NCBI GenBank assembly: GCA_965229785.1
Contig: CBDDJS010000001.1
Span: 4,650,001-4,714,000, forward strand
DNA length: 64,000 nucleotides
Reading direction: 5' to 3'
From: JAWPMT01 sp965229785
GTDB taxonomy: Bacteria; Bacteroidota; Bacteroidia; Cytophagales; Cyclobacteriaceae
Shown: piece after piece, positions 9,918-18,975 of the stretch
Position numbering within the stretch: the first letter of the stretch is position 1
Layout: each line of letters opens with the position of its first letter
Position numbers and translations under genes: made by a program
Notes under the pieces: generated by a model
Database searches by the model: none
What the model was told of the DNA's origin: nothing
What the model saw: the letters and a program-made list of their open reading frames with translations, nothing else

Positions 9918-11750
9918 TTATTGAACGGATACCTGATCACCCGGCAAAGTGATAAAGGAACCTTTCTGGTTAGCATAAATCCCATAGCTATTGTAACCAA
10001 CTTCGTCAAATGCATCATGTGCAATAAGACTCCCTGCATGGTCGAATGTCAACAGGTGAGTGGTCATGTTTTCATCCGTTACCGGCACGTTCACTTTCGA
10101 TGCATAGGCAAGTTGGCCATTGGAAACTTTGAGAAATGCGAAATCGCCATTCGAAATTCGGACATAGAGGTATGTATTAATTCCAACCGTAGATTGGTAC
10201 AGGACCTCATTGCCGCTATTCCTGATCCGTTCTACTGCCTGCCGATTGATTCCGGCACGTTCATTGGTAGGGTCTAGTAGTACTTTTGGTGTATCAGAAA
10301 CCAGTGATTTACCGATTGGTGCACCGATATAAGTGGGATCAGTCACATAAAATCGTTTTCCTCCGGAAGAATAGTACCTACCAGGAACTTGTTGATCAAG
10401 CGCTACGGCAACGGCAATATGTTGTGGATAGTCCAGCGCACATACCTCAAAATTGGTGAACGCTTTTACTAAATAAATCAGTAAGGCAGATCGATCTTCA
10501 CAATCAGAAAACTCATAGTGAAAAATTTCTTCGGGCCAATAGAATTTCTCATAACCAAAATGGTCATCATCAGTCTTATAGGCAAATCCATGCTGTACCA
10601 ATTCCAATAAAAAGGCCACTCGTTCATCGGCGGTCAACGTTTCCAGTGCCTCACCTAGCTGAATAGATACTGACCGTTTGAACGTACCTGAACCATCCGC
10701 GAACAAATAATTGTTGTAGGGAATTTTCGGCAATTGCTCGTAATAATCAATGGCATTGAGATCATAAGAGAAGTCAAACGTGTAGGGTTTGTCATTGAAT
10801 TTAAAATTGACTTCTCTTGTCGCAACCCGATTGTTTTGAAAATTCAGAGGTCGCATTTGGCTTAGATCAAAATGCCTTTGTGCCAACGCGTGGGTATTCC
10901 TGTACGTTTTCAGCTTGTCCTCCTCACGTGATTCAAAAATGTAATAATTAACACCTTCCACTTCCACAAACCTGGTATTGTACACGGGCTGTAACGTAGG
11001 TAAAAGATGAAATAATCCTTGAGCATCACTACCTAACTTGATGTTATACCCCATTTTCAAAAGAAGAAACCAACTCACTATCCTTTGATGATTGGCATCA
11101 AGTCCGCTTGACCTCAAGAGCTGATTCAGTGCCATGTACAGTCCATAGTCATTGATCTGCAGAGTAGATTTCATTTTGAATAGTCCGAAAATGCTGGCAC
11201 TATAGTCCGTTTTGCCAAGGTATTTCCAGGCTTGTGCCACACCTTTTTCGTCAGTAGAGCTCAAAGCAAGTTGAAACATCTTCTCGTCAAAATCCACGGA
11301 TAAGGGTTGGCCAAAATATGTGGCGCGTTTGGTTACATACCTCACTTCAAAATCTTTCGCAGACTCTTTAGTTGGCATCTGGAATTGTTTATGATTTGCC
11401 GGACTCTCCGCAATTAAATCGTCAAGACTTCCTAGGTCATCATCCAAAGATTCCTCCTGCTCTTCTTGCTTCGGTCTGGGCTGCGGTTTGGGAATAACCT
11501 TTGGCTTGGGTTTAGGCCGGGGTTCTTCTTTTTCAATGTTTAGAAACTCGTCCCAGGAGTTAGCCAGAAACTCGCTGAAAGATTCGTCAATTTCCTGACG
11601 GTAATCTTTAAAACTCTTTGATTGTTCCTTTTTGAATTGCTGGAATTCCTTCTCAAAATCCTGCGCCTGACTAACACCCAGCATTGTGAATAATAACAGT
11701 AGTATGAGCGGATATCGCTTATTCCGACTAAGGCACATAATTGATTTCAT
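9918..11750 (-). CDS. Exported transglutaminase-like cysteine protein with Pro/Lys-rich linker
   Basis: 610 residues from the chosen ATG at 11750, which directly precedes a good signal peptide (YPLILLLLFTMLGVSQAQ); the frame is open 18 codons further upstream, but that would delay the signal peptide. Next comes a charged coiled segment, a Pro/Lys-rich linker at about residues 77-94, an acidic patch, and a long region without known motifs. A transglutaminase/papain-like core follows with a plausible triad: Cys417 in FSDCEDRS, His444 in YPQHIAVAV and Asp471 in YVTDPTY. In this superfamily the triad supports proteolysis or amide transfer; which applies here is unknown. The gene overlaps its upstream neighbour by 23 bases, implying co-translation. 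The linker length suggests a domain held away from a membrane or wall. Confidence 0.75.
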   Translation of the reverse strand: MKSIMCLSRNKRYPLILLLLFTMLGVSQAQDFEKEFQQFKKEQSKSFKDYRQEIDESFSEFLANSWDEFLNIEKEEPRPKPKPKVIPKPQPRPKQEEQEESLDDDLGSLDDLIAESPANHKQFQMPTKESAKDFEVRYVTKRATYFGQPLSVDFDEKMFQLALSSTDEKGVAQAWKYLGKTDYSASIFGLFKMKSTLQINDYGLYMALNQLLRSSGLDANHQRIVSWFLLLKMGYNIKLGSDAQGLFHLLPTLQPVYNTRFVEVEGVNYYIFESREEDKLKTYRNTHALAQRHFDLSQMRPLNFQNNRVATREVNFKFNDKPYTFDFSYDLNAIDYYEQLPKIPYNNYLFADGSGTFKRSVSIQLGEALETLTADERVAFLLELVQHGFAYKTDDDHFGYEKFYWPEEIFHYEFSDCEDRSALLIYLVKAFTNFEVCALDYPQHIAVAVALDQQVPGRYYSSGGKRFYVTDPTYIGAPIGKSLVSDTPKVLLDPTNERAGINRQAVERIRNSGNEVLYQSTVGINTYLYVRISNGDFAFLKVSNGQLAYASKVNVPVTDENMTTHLLTFDHAGSLIAHDAFDEVGYNSYGIYANQKGSFITLPGDQVSVQ

Positions 11751-12747
11751 TTTCTTCCAGGTACGATTTGCTGAGCTTGATGTCCACGCTGGCCAGGTAT
11801 TCATTGGTTTGTCGATTGATGATGGATACGCTCAGTGTAACCACCTCTTTATCATAATCCCAATAACTGCCAATGAAGCGATAGATCGAATTTCGGGTTG
11901 TTAGCTTAAATCCTGCCTTTTTGAGTTCTTCCGACTGAATTTGCTGGAAAATCTCAGAAAATTTCGAAGTACCATTCTCCCCTTGGTAGCGTAGAGGAGT
12001 CATGGCGATCTGAAAATTCTTATTCTCTATCTGATCCTTAAAAATGGTAGCAATCAGTTTCGCTCCGTTTTTCAGGTCATAACTAGCATTGAGCACATCC
12101 GATATTTTTTCTGTCACCGTCAGTCGCAGTGACTTCATTTTCTCTCGGTTTTCATCTGATAGCGCACCTCCTGCAGCATTGAGAATAAATACTGAGGATT
12201 CAATTTCTTTGATGTAAGGCAGTAAACGATAGTAAATCCTCAGTTCCGTCTTTACGTCTCCTTTGTCCTTAAATTGTTTCGCGATCTCCAGAGCATTATC
12301 CACTTTACCGAATTTTTCCTGGATCAGATTATCATAAGTAGCGACCACATTTGACTTTTCTACAAACGCAATGGCAAATGCTGCGCTGTTGGCCTCATCT
12401 ACATGTGTTTTGTATGATATACCACTGACTTCTATGTTTGAAGAAGAGATTGTAAGTCGCTGAAATTGATCTTTAGCGTAGTTATTTGAATTGTAAATTT
12501 CATTCTTGGATTGGCTCTTTATAGAGACCAAAACATTTTCACTTAGAGCGGCCCTTGCATTTTCCTTGAGTTTGCTTTCCAGGTCTTCCGGGGTGTAAGA
12601 AGATATTTGAGTAAGTCGTGCGAATCCGTGAAAATAAGTTGAGGCGGGGTATGAACGCAACCTCTGATCCTCATCTATCCAACTCACTTGCCCCAACAAA
12701 GGCTGTACCAGTTGGCAAAAAAGTATAAGAATCAGAGATCGCTTCAT
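11728..12747 (-). CDS. Exported LPP20-like protein (longer paralogue)
   Basis: 339 residues from the ATG at 12747; the frame also has a TTG at 12762, but the ATG sits right before the signal peptide (SLILILFCQLVQPLLGQ). The N-terminal part (about residues 35-140) has the pattern of LPP20/FlgT-type domains: a GFAR motif, then a helix with LKENARAALSENV, then a strand ending in AFAIAFVEKS. The rest is alpha/beta with no motif I recognise. LPP20-type domains are usually periplasmic or outer-membrane-associated and non-enzymatic. It lies 18 bases after the smaller LPP20-like gene and overlaps the transglutaminase-like gene downstream. The relationship is by eye and needs a profile search to be firm. 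Confidence 0.65.
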   Translation of the reverse strand: MKRSLILILFCQLVQPLLGQVSWIDEDQRLRSYPASTYFHGFARLTQISSYTPEDLESKLKENARAALSENVLVSIKSQSKNEIYNSNNYAKDQFQRLTISSSNIEVSGISYKTHVDEANSAAFAIAFVEKSNVVATYDNLIQEKFGKVDNALEIAKQFKDKGDVKTELRIYYRLLPYIKEIESSVFILNAAGGALSDENREKMKSLRLTVTEKISDVLNASYDLKNGAKLIATIFKDQIENKNFQIAMTPLRYQGENGTSKFSEIFQQIQSEELKKAGFKLTTRNSIYRFIGSYWDYDKEVVTLSVSIINRQTNEYLASVDIKLSKSYLEENEINYVP

Positions 12748-12765
12748 CACTTTAAATCTCAATTA

Positions 12766-13437
12766 TTATAAGCCCAATAGCTTCTGAAGTTCAGCATCAT
12801 TTGCTTCCAGATCATCCTCAAGCTCCTTTTTCACAAGGTTTTGAGCTACTTTTCGTGCTTGCTCAAAAGAATAACCTAAAACCACTCGTCGCTCAATGAC
12901 ACCACTGGTTTTCTTCTCAGCCTTCATTACGGGATTGATCATGCCAAGCTCAGCATTCACAAACGTCTGACTACTAGACAAAAACTTATCTATTGTTTCA
13001 AAATCCTGCTCAGAAAGTTGCGTAGAAGCTTTATTCGTCTTGATCAGGTTGGCTACTTGTGAAGAAATCAAACCTGCCAATTCAACACGGGCATTATCCA
13101 TCGCATTAGTAGCCGCTGCAGCGCTCGATTTAGAGGACGCAGTACCCGTTGCTACCAAAAATTTCGGCATGTTCTGATCATCAAATTCATATTGCATTTC
13201 AAAACTTCTCTGCAACTGCTTCTCTAGAGGAAGATCTCCCGGTAAGTTGATATAACCATCTTTTTTCAGCCTCTTAGCTTCCTTTTTCGCATCTTTATCA
13301 ACCTTCTCTTTAGCGGCTTTCCTGGCTTCTTTGCTGTACTGAGCACTGGCTTCAGTGAAAAGCAGCAAGCCAAATACAATAATTGAGAATCGTAGAATTC
13401 GGATTGTTTTCATAATTGTGATATTTGATGTGTTCAT
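12766..13437 (-). CDS. Exported LPP20-like protein (shorter paralogue)
   Basis: 223 residues. The ATG at 13437 overlaps the stop of the TPR-caspase gene as ATGA, a sign of translational coupling; a second ATG at 13413 would give a tighter signal peptide (ILRFSIIVFGLLLFTEASAQ). After a Lys/Ala-rich helical segment comes a domain typical of LPP20-like proteins: VATGTASSKSSAAAATNA, then NARVELAGLISSQV, then ERRVVLGYSFEQA, ending in an acidic helix. No catalytic residues are seen. Its position between two protease-type genes suggests a structural or adaptor role in the same envelope system, which is inference. Confidence 0.7.
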   Translation of the reverse strand: MNTSNITIMKTIRILRFSIIVFGLLLFTEASAQYSKEARKAAKEKVDKDAKKEAKRLKKDGYINLPGDLPLEKQLQRSFEMQYEFDDQNMPKFLVATGTASSKSSAAAATNAMDNARVELAGLISSQVANLIKTNKASTQLSEQDFETIDKFLSSSQTFVNAELGMINPVMKAEKKTSGVIERRVVLGYSFEQARKVAQNLVKKELEDDLEANDAELQKLLGL

Positions 13438-15506
13438 TTCTGTTTAAATAAGAAGTCGCCCCCTTCTTGTGTCAAAGAAGGAATGTCTCCATACAAAGGG
13501 GTATTTTCAGTATTAAGCATCACTTCGTCACGAAGTGAATTGAATAAATATTCAGCCCTCAGGAATTTCTGATCGTTTTCTTCAAGTCTTTTAATCAGAT
13601 AATAGAGGAAAATACTCTCGTCAGGGACGGTCTTTAAACTACCGGAGGTCATCGCTTTCCTGCTTTTTGAGGCATAGACAGATTGGAGTTCAATGTTGAA
13701 ATCCAAATCCCTGCTCTTGATCAAACTTCCGCTGTAACATGCATCCGCAATGACGAGGGTATGGCGTGTATTCAGACCATTTAGCAGTGTTTTCAACTCG
13801 TTGTTAGACAACCAGGAAGACCTGTTGGAGGGAACAGCGTCACTGAGTAACCAATATCCAGCATCGTACTTTTTGTCCCAATAGCCGTGTCCTGCATAGA
13901 AAATCAATAGGTTATCATCTGGCCTGATAATTTTACTAATGTTATCAACCACAGAATAAAATTTACTTCGATCAGGATCGGTCAATAAAAAAACATCAGT
14001 CGGAGCAAATCCATATTTCTCGGTTAGTACCTTCTTGACTTTTTTTGCATCGATGATGGGTTTGGCCAGGTCCGAGATACCATAATCTTCATAGTTATCA
14101 ACGCCAACAAGCAGAGCGTAATAACGATCATTGACCGATACCTTTGGCGTTTCTGGTTCTGATTTCGCTACATAGGTCGACTTAACGGTGAAGTTAGTTT
14201 GACTGGTCAATCCCCGATTATCTTCACATCCTACAGTTATCTCATTGTTGCCTCGTTCCAGTGACACATCTGTGGTGAAGTATCCATTTTCAGAATAAGA
14301 AACCGATTGTCCATTGATCGTCAGAGACCGAATCCCATTAGAACTTTTCACTGTTCCTTCTACCCAAAGTGTATTTTCATTTACTTCAAAATCAGCAGCT
14401 TTTACCACATTGAAGCCCCTTGATTTACTCAAAACCGGATTGGTCAGAATGATCTGGGGAGGCACATTGGCTTCTGATTTGTTCCGAAATTCCTTCAGTT
14501 TGTCGTAGACTACCTTGTAAAATGGATCGAAGCTTTCCGTGAATTCCAGGGCCTTCAGTAAGTGTCCTTCAACGACATCCAGAGCTCCTAAGGACTCCTG
14601 CGCCAGGGCAAGGTAGTAGTGCGACTGATTGTAATTTTCATCATATTGAATGGCTGTGGTTGCACTTTGCAGGCTTTCTGAATAGCGATTGAGGTTCCAA
14701 AGAGCAAACGCTTTATGCGCATGTGCATTGGCATTGGTTACTGCCAGGCGGATTGCGTCATCGGCATGCTCAAGAGCCTGCGAATAATTCCCAAGTTTAT
14801 TTTGTAAGGCAGCAAGATTACTGTGAGTCGAAGAAGAATCACCAGTGATATTGAGGGAAAGCTTGTAATACTCTAAAGATTGTTGAAGGTTGCCAAGTTT
14901 GGAGTTCAAAAGACCCATTTGATTGTAAGCCATCCACTCTTCAGGGTCCATCTCCAATGCCCGTTCATAGGATTTTCTGGAATTTGAGTAATCTCCAATC
15001 AAGAGTTGAGCATTGCCCAGCCAGATATATTCCCAATAACTTCCTCCTAATCGAACTGCCTGATCAAAGTCTCCTTTTGCATCATCATATCTTTCCAACT
15101 GATACTTTGAAATCCCTCGCTGTAAAAAGTACTCACTTGAATTCGCATTGAAAGAAATGGCTTTATCAAGGCTGTTAATCGCAGACCTGTAACTTCTCCT
15201 GTCAATATCTATCCGGCCAAGGAAATACCATGCGACATGATTTTCAGCATTGACGCTGGTAGCTTTAGCCAGGTCTAAACTGGCGTTGTTATAATTTCCA
15301 AGATTGTAGTAAGCAATTGCCCTTCTGGTAAGCACCGTTGCGGAGTTGGGTTGCTGTTCCAGTATTTCCGAAAAGATCTTGATCGCCTCTTTGTATTTTC
15401 CTTCACCTGAAAGCTTGACCCCTTCAGATAATTGCTCTCTAAGGCTTTGGGCTGACAATGAAGAAAATGTCAGGAGTAGGACGAAGAACAAGAGAACTTT
15501 TCTCAT
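13434..15506 (-). CDS. Exported TPR protein with C-terminal caspase-fold (C14) protease domain
   Basis: 690 residues. A signal peptide ends at about residue 20 (FSSLSAQ). Residues about 22-330 are eight or nine tetratricopeptide repeats (for example GKYKEAIKIFSEILEQQPNS). A small Ig-like beta domain spans about 350-442 (LTINGQSVSYSENGYF). Residues about 460-690 form a caspase-like domain: YYALLVGVDNY opening strand, catalytic His540 in FYAGHG, and Cys590 in IADACYSG. Both catalytic residues are intact, so it should be an active Cys protease with Arg/Lys or Asp preference undecided. The TPRs probably bind a partner or substrate. It starts two bases after the papain-like gene upstream and overlaps the next gene by ATGA. 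Confidence 0.88.
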   Translation of the reverse strand: MRKVLLFFVLLLTFSSLSAQSLREQLSEGVKLSGEGKYKEAIKIFSEILEQQPNSATVLTRRAIAYYNLGNYNNASLDLAKATSVNAENHVAWYFLGRIDIDRRSYRSAINSLDKAISFNANSSEYFLQRGISKYQLERYDDAKGDFDQAVRLGGSYWEYIWLGNAQLLIGDYSNSRKSYERALEMDPEEWMAYNQMGLLNSKLGNLQQSLEYYKLSLNITGDSSSTHSNLAALQNKLGNYSQALEHADDAIRLAVTNANAHAHKAFALWNLNRYSESLQSATTAIQYDENYNQSHYYLALAQESLGALDVVEGHLLKALEFTESFDPFYKVVYDKLKEFRNKSEANVPPQIILTNPVLSKSRGFNVVKAADFEVNENTLWVEGTVKSSNGIRSLTINGQSVSYSENGYFTTDVSLERGNNEITVGCEDNRGLTSQTNFTVKSTYVAKSEPETPKVSVNDRYYALLVGVDNYEDYGISDLAKPIIDAKKVKKVLTEKYGFAPTDVFLLTDPDRSKFYSVVDNISKIIRPDDNLLIFYAGHGYWDKKYDAGYWLLSDAVPSNRSSWLSNNELKTLLNGLNTRHTLVIADACYSGSLIKSRDLDFNIELQSVYASKSRKAMTSGSLKTVPDESIFLYYLIKRLEENDQKFLRAEYLFNSLRDEVMLNTENTPLYGDIPSLTQEGGDFLFKQK

Positions 15507-15508
15507 GG

Positions 15509-16900
15509 TTAGATATGTTTAATTTTTACAAACAGAGGAACAATTGCGTCCGCTTTGTTTGATTCGGCTGAAAAACTTGCCGCTGACGTATCGTAATCTA
15601 TAGACGATGAGTCTAGCAATCTTTCGCCGAGAATCTTGTAAACACGATCTCTTAATTCTCCGCCGGAATTGGACAGGTTTGAAAGTAACCCTTTCAGATC
15701 AATAGGTCTGGAAGAGTACAAAACACAGAACGTATCTTCTCCTGTTTGGTTGTCTAATTCTACAAGATGATCCTCACCAGGGAATATTAGATTACTGTCT
15801 TGATAGCCTAAATATGGGCTTATTCCATCCTCAAACGGGAAAATTTGGAAGATTTCTCCAGAGTTATCAGAACCGATAACATACATATAAGCTGCCTCCT
15901 GATTGTTGACCGTGAATTGAAATTGTGTTCCTGACAGGTATCCCTTTTGTGTTTTGTAAACTTGTTTTTCCTCATCAAAAGTGAGGGGAAAATCATCCTC
16001 CTGATCAAAATTAAAGGTCACGGAACCTCCCAGAGAAAAACGCTCACCGGGATAATCGATCATCTCCGCTGCGAACAAAACAGCATATTGAGCATCTTCG
16101 TATCTGATCCAGAGGTATCCTCCGTCTCCCCATCCGGCCCCCCAACTATTAAGTATCCGAAATGCTCCTCCATATTTATCATCGTCATATCCCACAATGA
16201 CCATGGCATGACCTCCGCGCTCATAATCTTTGTCTTCGGGGGTTCGATTCCAGACATCACTGTAATAAGCTCCACTGGAAAATGATGGCACAGTATACAT
16301 ACCAAAAATCACTGGATTACCGTTCGCCAGGCTCTTTTTGATGGGTTCAACTTTATTAGCATCCTCTTGATAGCAAAGGATTTTGTAATCGAGTATTCGA
16401 TACGCCTCGGCAAGATCATGATCGTTTTCATCAGGAACCTTATCACAATCAAAAGCAAAATCCGAAAGCGTCGGAGTTCCTTTCGTTTTCAAGACCTCAA
16501 GCGCTTCATTTACCCGTGTGCCACTATTGCAAGTATTGTTATATCTGATTTGGTTGTATACATACGAGGGAGAAAAAGCCGTTCGAGTAATAGTAGCCCT
16601 ATCTGTAATACCATTTCGCAGTGCGTAGGTGATTGTTCGGGCATGATAAACCGATGACCAAGCGGTACATGTTCCCGTTTGACCTTGATTACCTACCGTT
16701 GGCGCATACTTACTCAAATCAACTTTTCTTGGCAAAGACGAGAAGTCCCTGGTTGCCAGAGTAGCAGTCTTTGGGATGGCATGAATAGCCTGATCATCAA
16801 AGACCAATCCCGTTCCCTGACCGCTGAGGTTGCCGCTGAACAATAAGGCACCTAACAAAAAAAAGAAGGTGCAATACTGTCTTTTACTGATTTCGATCAA
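15509..16900 (-). CDS. Exported papain-like (C1A) cysteine protease with C-terminal DUF4384-like domain
   Basis: 463 residues from a TTG at 16900, chosen because it gives a normal signal peptide (CTFFFLLGALLFSGNLSG) and a 17-base overlap with the upstream gene. ATGs at 16951 and 16984 are in frame but would overlap the upstream gene by 68 or 101 bases. The papain core follows almost at once: oxyanion Gln72 and nucleophile Cys78 in GNQGQTGTCTAWS, His231 in GGHAMVIVGYDD, Asn251 in LNSWGAGWGDGGY. All four are present. There is no room for an I29-type inhibitory propeptide. The C-terminal third resembles DUF4384, a domain often found in caspase-type proteins, here probably protein-binding. Transcribed between the two caspase-fold genes. 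Confidence 0.85.
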   Translation of the reverse strand: MIEISKRQYCTFFFLLGALLFSGNLSGQGTGLVFDDQAIHAIPKTATLATRDFSSLPRKVDLSKYAPTVGNQGQTGTCTAWSSVYHARTITYALRNGITDRATITRTAFSPSYVYNQIRYNNTCNSGTRVNEALEVLKTKGTPTLSDFAFDCDKVPDENDHDLAEAYRILDYKILCYQEDANKVEPIKKSLANGNPVIFGMYTVPSFSSGAYYSDVWNRTPEDKDYERGGHAMVIVGYDDDKYGGAFRILNSWGAGWGDGGYLWIRYEDAQYAVLFAAEMIDYPGERFSLGGSVTFNFDQEDDFPLTFDEEKQVYKTQKGYLSGTQFQFTVNNQEAAYMYVIGSDNSGEIFQIFPFEDGISPYLGYQDSNLIFPGEDHLVELDNQTGEDTFCVLYSSRPIDLKGLLSNLSNSGGELRDRVYKILGERLLDSSSIDYDTSAASFSAESNKADAIVPLFVKIKHI

Positions 16901-18722
16901 CAAGAACCTTTTCGAAGTTTCGTCCGATAAATGTAGGTGTCTGTTTTCCATCTTGATATAGTTTTTCAGCATCTCCAGACACATTATTCCTTAAATAATT
17001 AATGAGCTCAGCCGAATTGATCTGGCCGTCCTTATTCACATCTGCATAACCCTTCAGACCTGCAGCTAGGTAGTAAGTAAATAGACCTGTACCTGTAACA
17101 TCGTTACCCAATGATGTTTCGCCGAAAGAAGAAGAGGTGAAAATCATGAAGTCTTTATCATTTTGCCAATCTCCCTGAAGTTTGGGGTTCACAAATCGAA
17201 CACCGCCTTTTTCACCGGTTATATTCTGCGTTTCATAAGCACTCGAACCTCTCGAAGCTCCACTAAAGCAAGCATCCATAAACACCGTCACACTATTGGT
17301 ATTCAGAGCAGATAATCCCGTATAGAAGTCGTTAAGCTCTACACCAAACTGACTCAGATTTCTAATGTTCCCGTCACTCGGAAACAAATAGACTTTGTCA
17401 TCACTTTTGCCCGGCACCCCATGCCCGCTATAATATACGTACAGATCGGTGGCATCATTTACGCCAAGAATGGTATTGCGTAGTTCATTTAAGTTTTTCA
17501 GATAATTAATGAAGAAAGTATTATTGGCTTCCTTATCTGTCACCCGCATAATTCTGTCCTTACTTACACCAAACGCCCTATGCATATACTCTTCCATAAT
17601 TTTTGCATCCTGGGCCGCATATGGCGCATCGGTCAGAGGATCATAATCTTCAATACCAATGATAAGGGCTGCCGCGTTTGGATTGATCTGCACAGCAGGA
17701 GGGAATTCAGCTATACCCAATTCGTCTTTCTTTCTTCTCCACCGATCAGAAAAAGTACCGCCGATGTTTCTTTTCTGATCTTCGCCGGCAATAACCTGCG
17801 GAGCCTTGGGTTTTGAGTCCAAATCGATATCCAGATTAGTATCAATAATGCTGGTATTGAGTCTTGAAGCCAGGCCCGGAACGCTATACAAGCTATCAGT
17901 CACTTGCATTCTGATCGGAAGTCGAGCTTCTTCTCGATACGCGCCCGTCACCCTAAGATTAAATTGGATGGTATCAACTTCATAAGCCCCAAGAGTCTGT
18001 AGCGATCCCCTCATTTGACGTCCTTTGCTGTTGTCATACTTGCCTTCGTAAATGAGTACATTCTCATTATCAGAAAGCAATCGGAAATTCGGAGCAAATG
18101 CACGGCTACTGCTGGCATTTTGGATAATCAAACCGAGATTAACTTCTTCATTTCTTTCTATCCGATTGTTAGTACTACGTGATGGTTCACTATTGATGAC
18201 GAATCCACGATATTGCAGGTCAGGACTATAAGCTCGTGACTGGATTACATATTCTAAAGGAGGCATATCATATCGTTTGCCATTTTCTTTCACGAAAACC
18301 GTAATAGTTCGATCCCCATCTTCCAGTTCTACTCCTGGAACGATTTTCAACTCGACTACTTCACGGGCTCCTGGGTCAATCTTTGCAATTTTCTGATGAC
18401 GTCCCGTATTGATTACTTGACGCCTGGAGCTAACAGATTTAGAATCTTCAACATATACTTCGAGACATGTCGCTCTTCCATCCCCATCATTGATTACTTC
18501 GAATTTGAATGTGAAAGGCTCCAGGGGTTCTAAGACACTATTATTACCATCCCCCACATAAATTACTTCTCCGATTGGAAACGGATTTTTATCATCTTGA
18601 AGTGACTGACAGTCAACATTTAAGGACCTCAAATCAAATGGCGGGCTTTGATCAGATACACGCTGAGAAAAGAGAGGTATGCTGATCATCAAGAGAATCA
18701 GTGTGGCGGAATATGTCTTCAT
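16884..18722 (-). CDS. Exported caspase-fold (C14) protease with CARDB-like domains and EF-hand-like segment
   Basis: 612 residues. Signal peptide at residues 1-20 (LMISIPLFSQ). Two beta-sandwich segments, about 45-150 and 174-276, resemble CARDB-like adhesion domains (FEVINDGDGRATCLEVYV). A caspase domain spans about 350-600: AALIIGIEDY, His434 in YYSGHG, Cys485 in FMDACFSGASRG. Both catalytic residues are present. Inside the C-terminal part residues 561-572 (DVNKDGQINSAE) match an EF-hand or dockerin calcium loop, so calcium control is possible, as in metacaspases. It is the first gene of the minus-strand run; the stop overlaps the papain-like gene. Bacterial caspase homologues are often called metacaspase-like or OCAs; substrate preference cannot be read from the sequence. 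Confidence 0.87.
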   Translation of the reverse strand: MKTYSATLILLMISIPLFSQRVSDQSPPFDLRSLNVDCQSLQDDKNPFPIGEVIYVGDGNNSVLEPLEPFTFKFEVINDGDGRATCLEVYVEDSKSVSSRRQVINTGRHQKIAKIDPGAREVVELKIVPGVELEDGDRTITVFVKENGKRYDMPPLEYVIQSRAYSPDLQYRGFVINSEPSRSTNNRIERNEEVNLGLIIQNASSSRAFAPNFRLLSDNENVLIYEGKYDNSKGRQMRGSLQTLGAYEVDTIQFNLRVTGAYREEARLPIRMQVTDSLYSVPGLASRLNTSIIDTNLDIDLDSKPKAPQVIAGEDQKRNIGGTFSDRWRRKKDELGIAEFPPAVQINPNAAALIIGIEDYDPLTDAPYAAQDAKIMEEYMHRAFGVSKDRIMRVTDKEANNTFFINYLKNLNELRNTILGVNDATDLYVYYSGHGVPGKSDDKVYLFPSDGNIRNLSQFGVELNDFYTGLSALNTNSVTVFMDACFSGASRGSSAYETQNITGEKGGVRFVNPKLQGDWQNDKDFMIFTSSSFGETSLGNDVTGTGLFTYYLAAGLKGYADVNKDGQINSAELINYLRNNVSGDAEKLYQDGKQTPTFIGRNFEKVLVDRNQ

Positions 18723-18810
18723 GGCTTTTTTTGTGAGACAGTCAGGTTAGTCTGTTACGTCTTCAATTTAACTTTTCCGAAATAAATACCCAAATTTTAC
18801 GCTATTCACC

Positions 18811-18818
18811 AAAGTTAT
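18811..18818 (-). promoter_or_regulatory. Candidate -7 element for the protease operon
   Basis: On the minus strand the sequence is TAACTTTG, matching the Bacteroidota consensus TAnnTTTG, about 90 bases before the start at 18722. No clear TTG is seen at the -33 distance, so this is only a candidate. The rest of the divergent region 18723-18975 shows no strong repeat. Confidence 0.4.
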
Positions 18819-18975
18819 TCTTGCGTTTTCCACTGGGTTAGAGATTTATTTGTGGAAACAGGTAAATACAAGTCAAAAAAGAAGTGTTTGCCCCCTAAAA
18901 ATTGTCGTTTGCAGAGAATTATTTTAATCGAATTGTTGAAACAACACTTTTGGACCACATCAAACGCAAAAGAAA

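Noticed and set aside
13434..18722. Antiphage gasdermin-type or CHAT/caspase defence system
   Set aside because: The caspase proteins have signal peptides, so they act outside the cytosol, and no gasdermin, nuclease or other defence partner is present.
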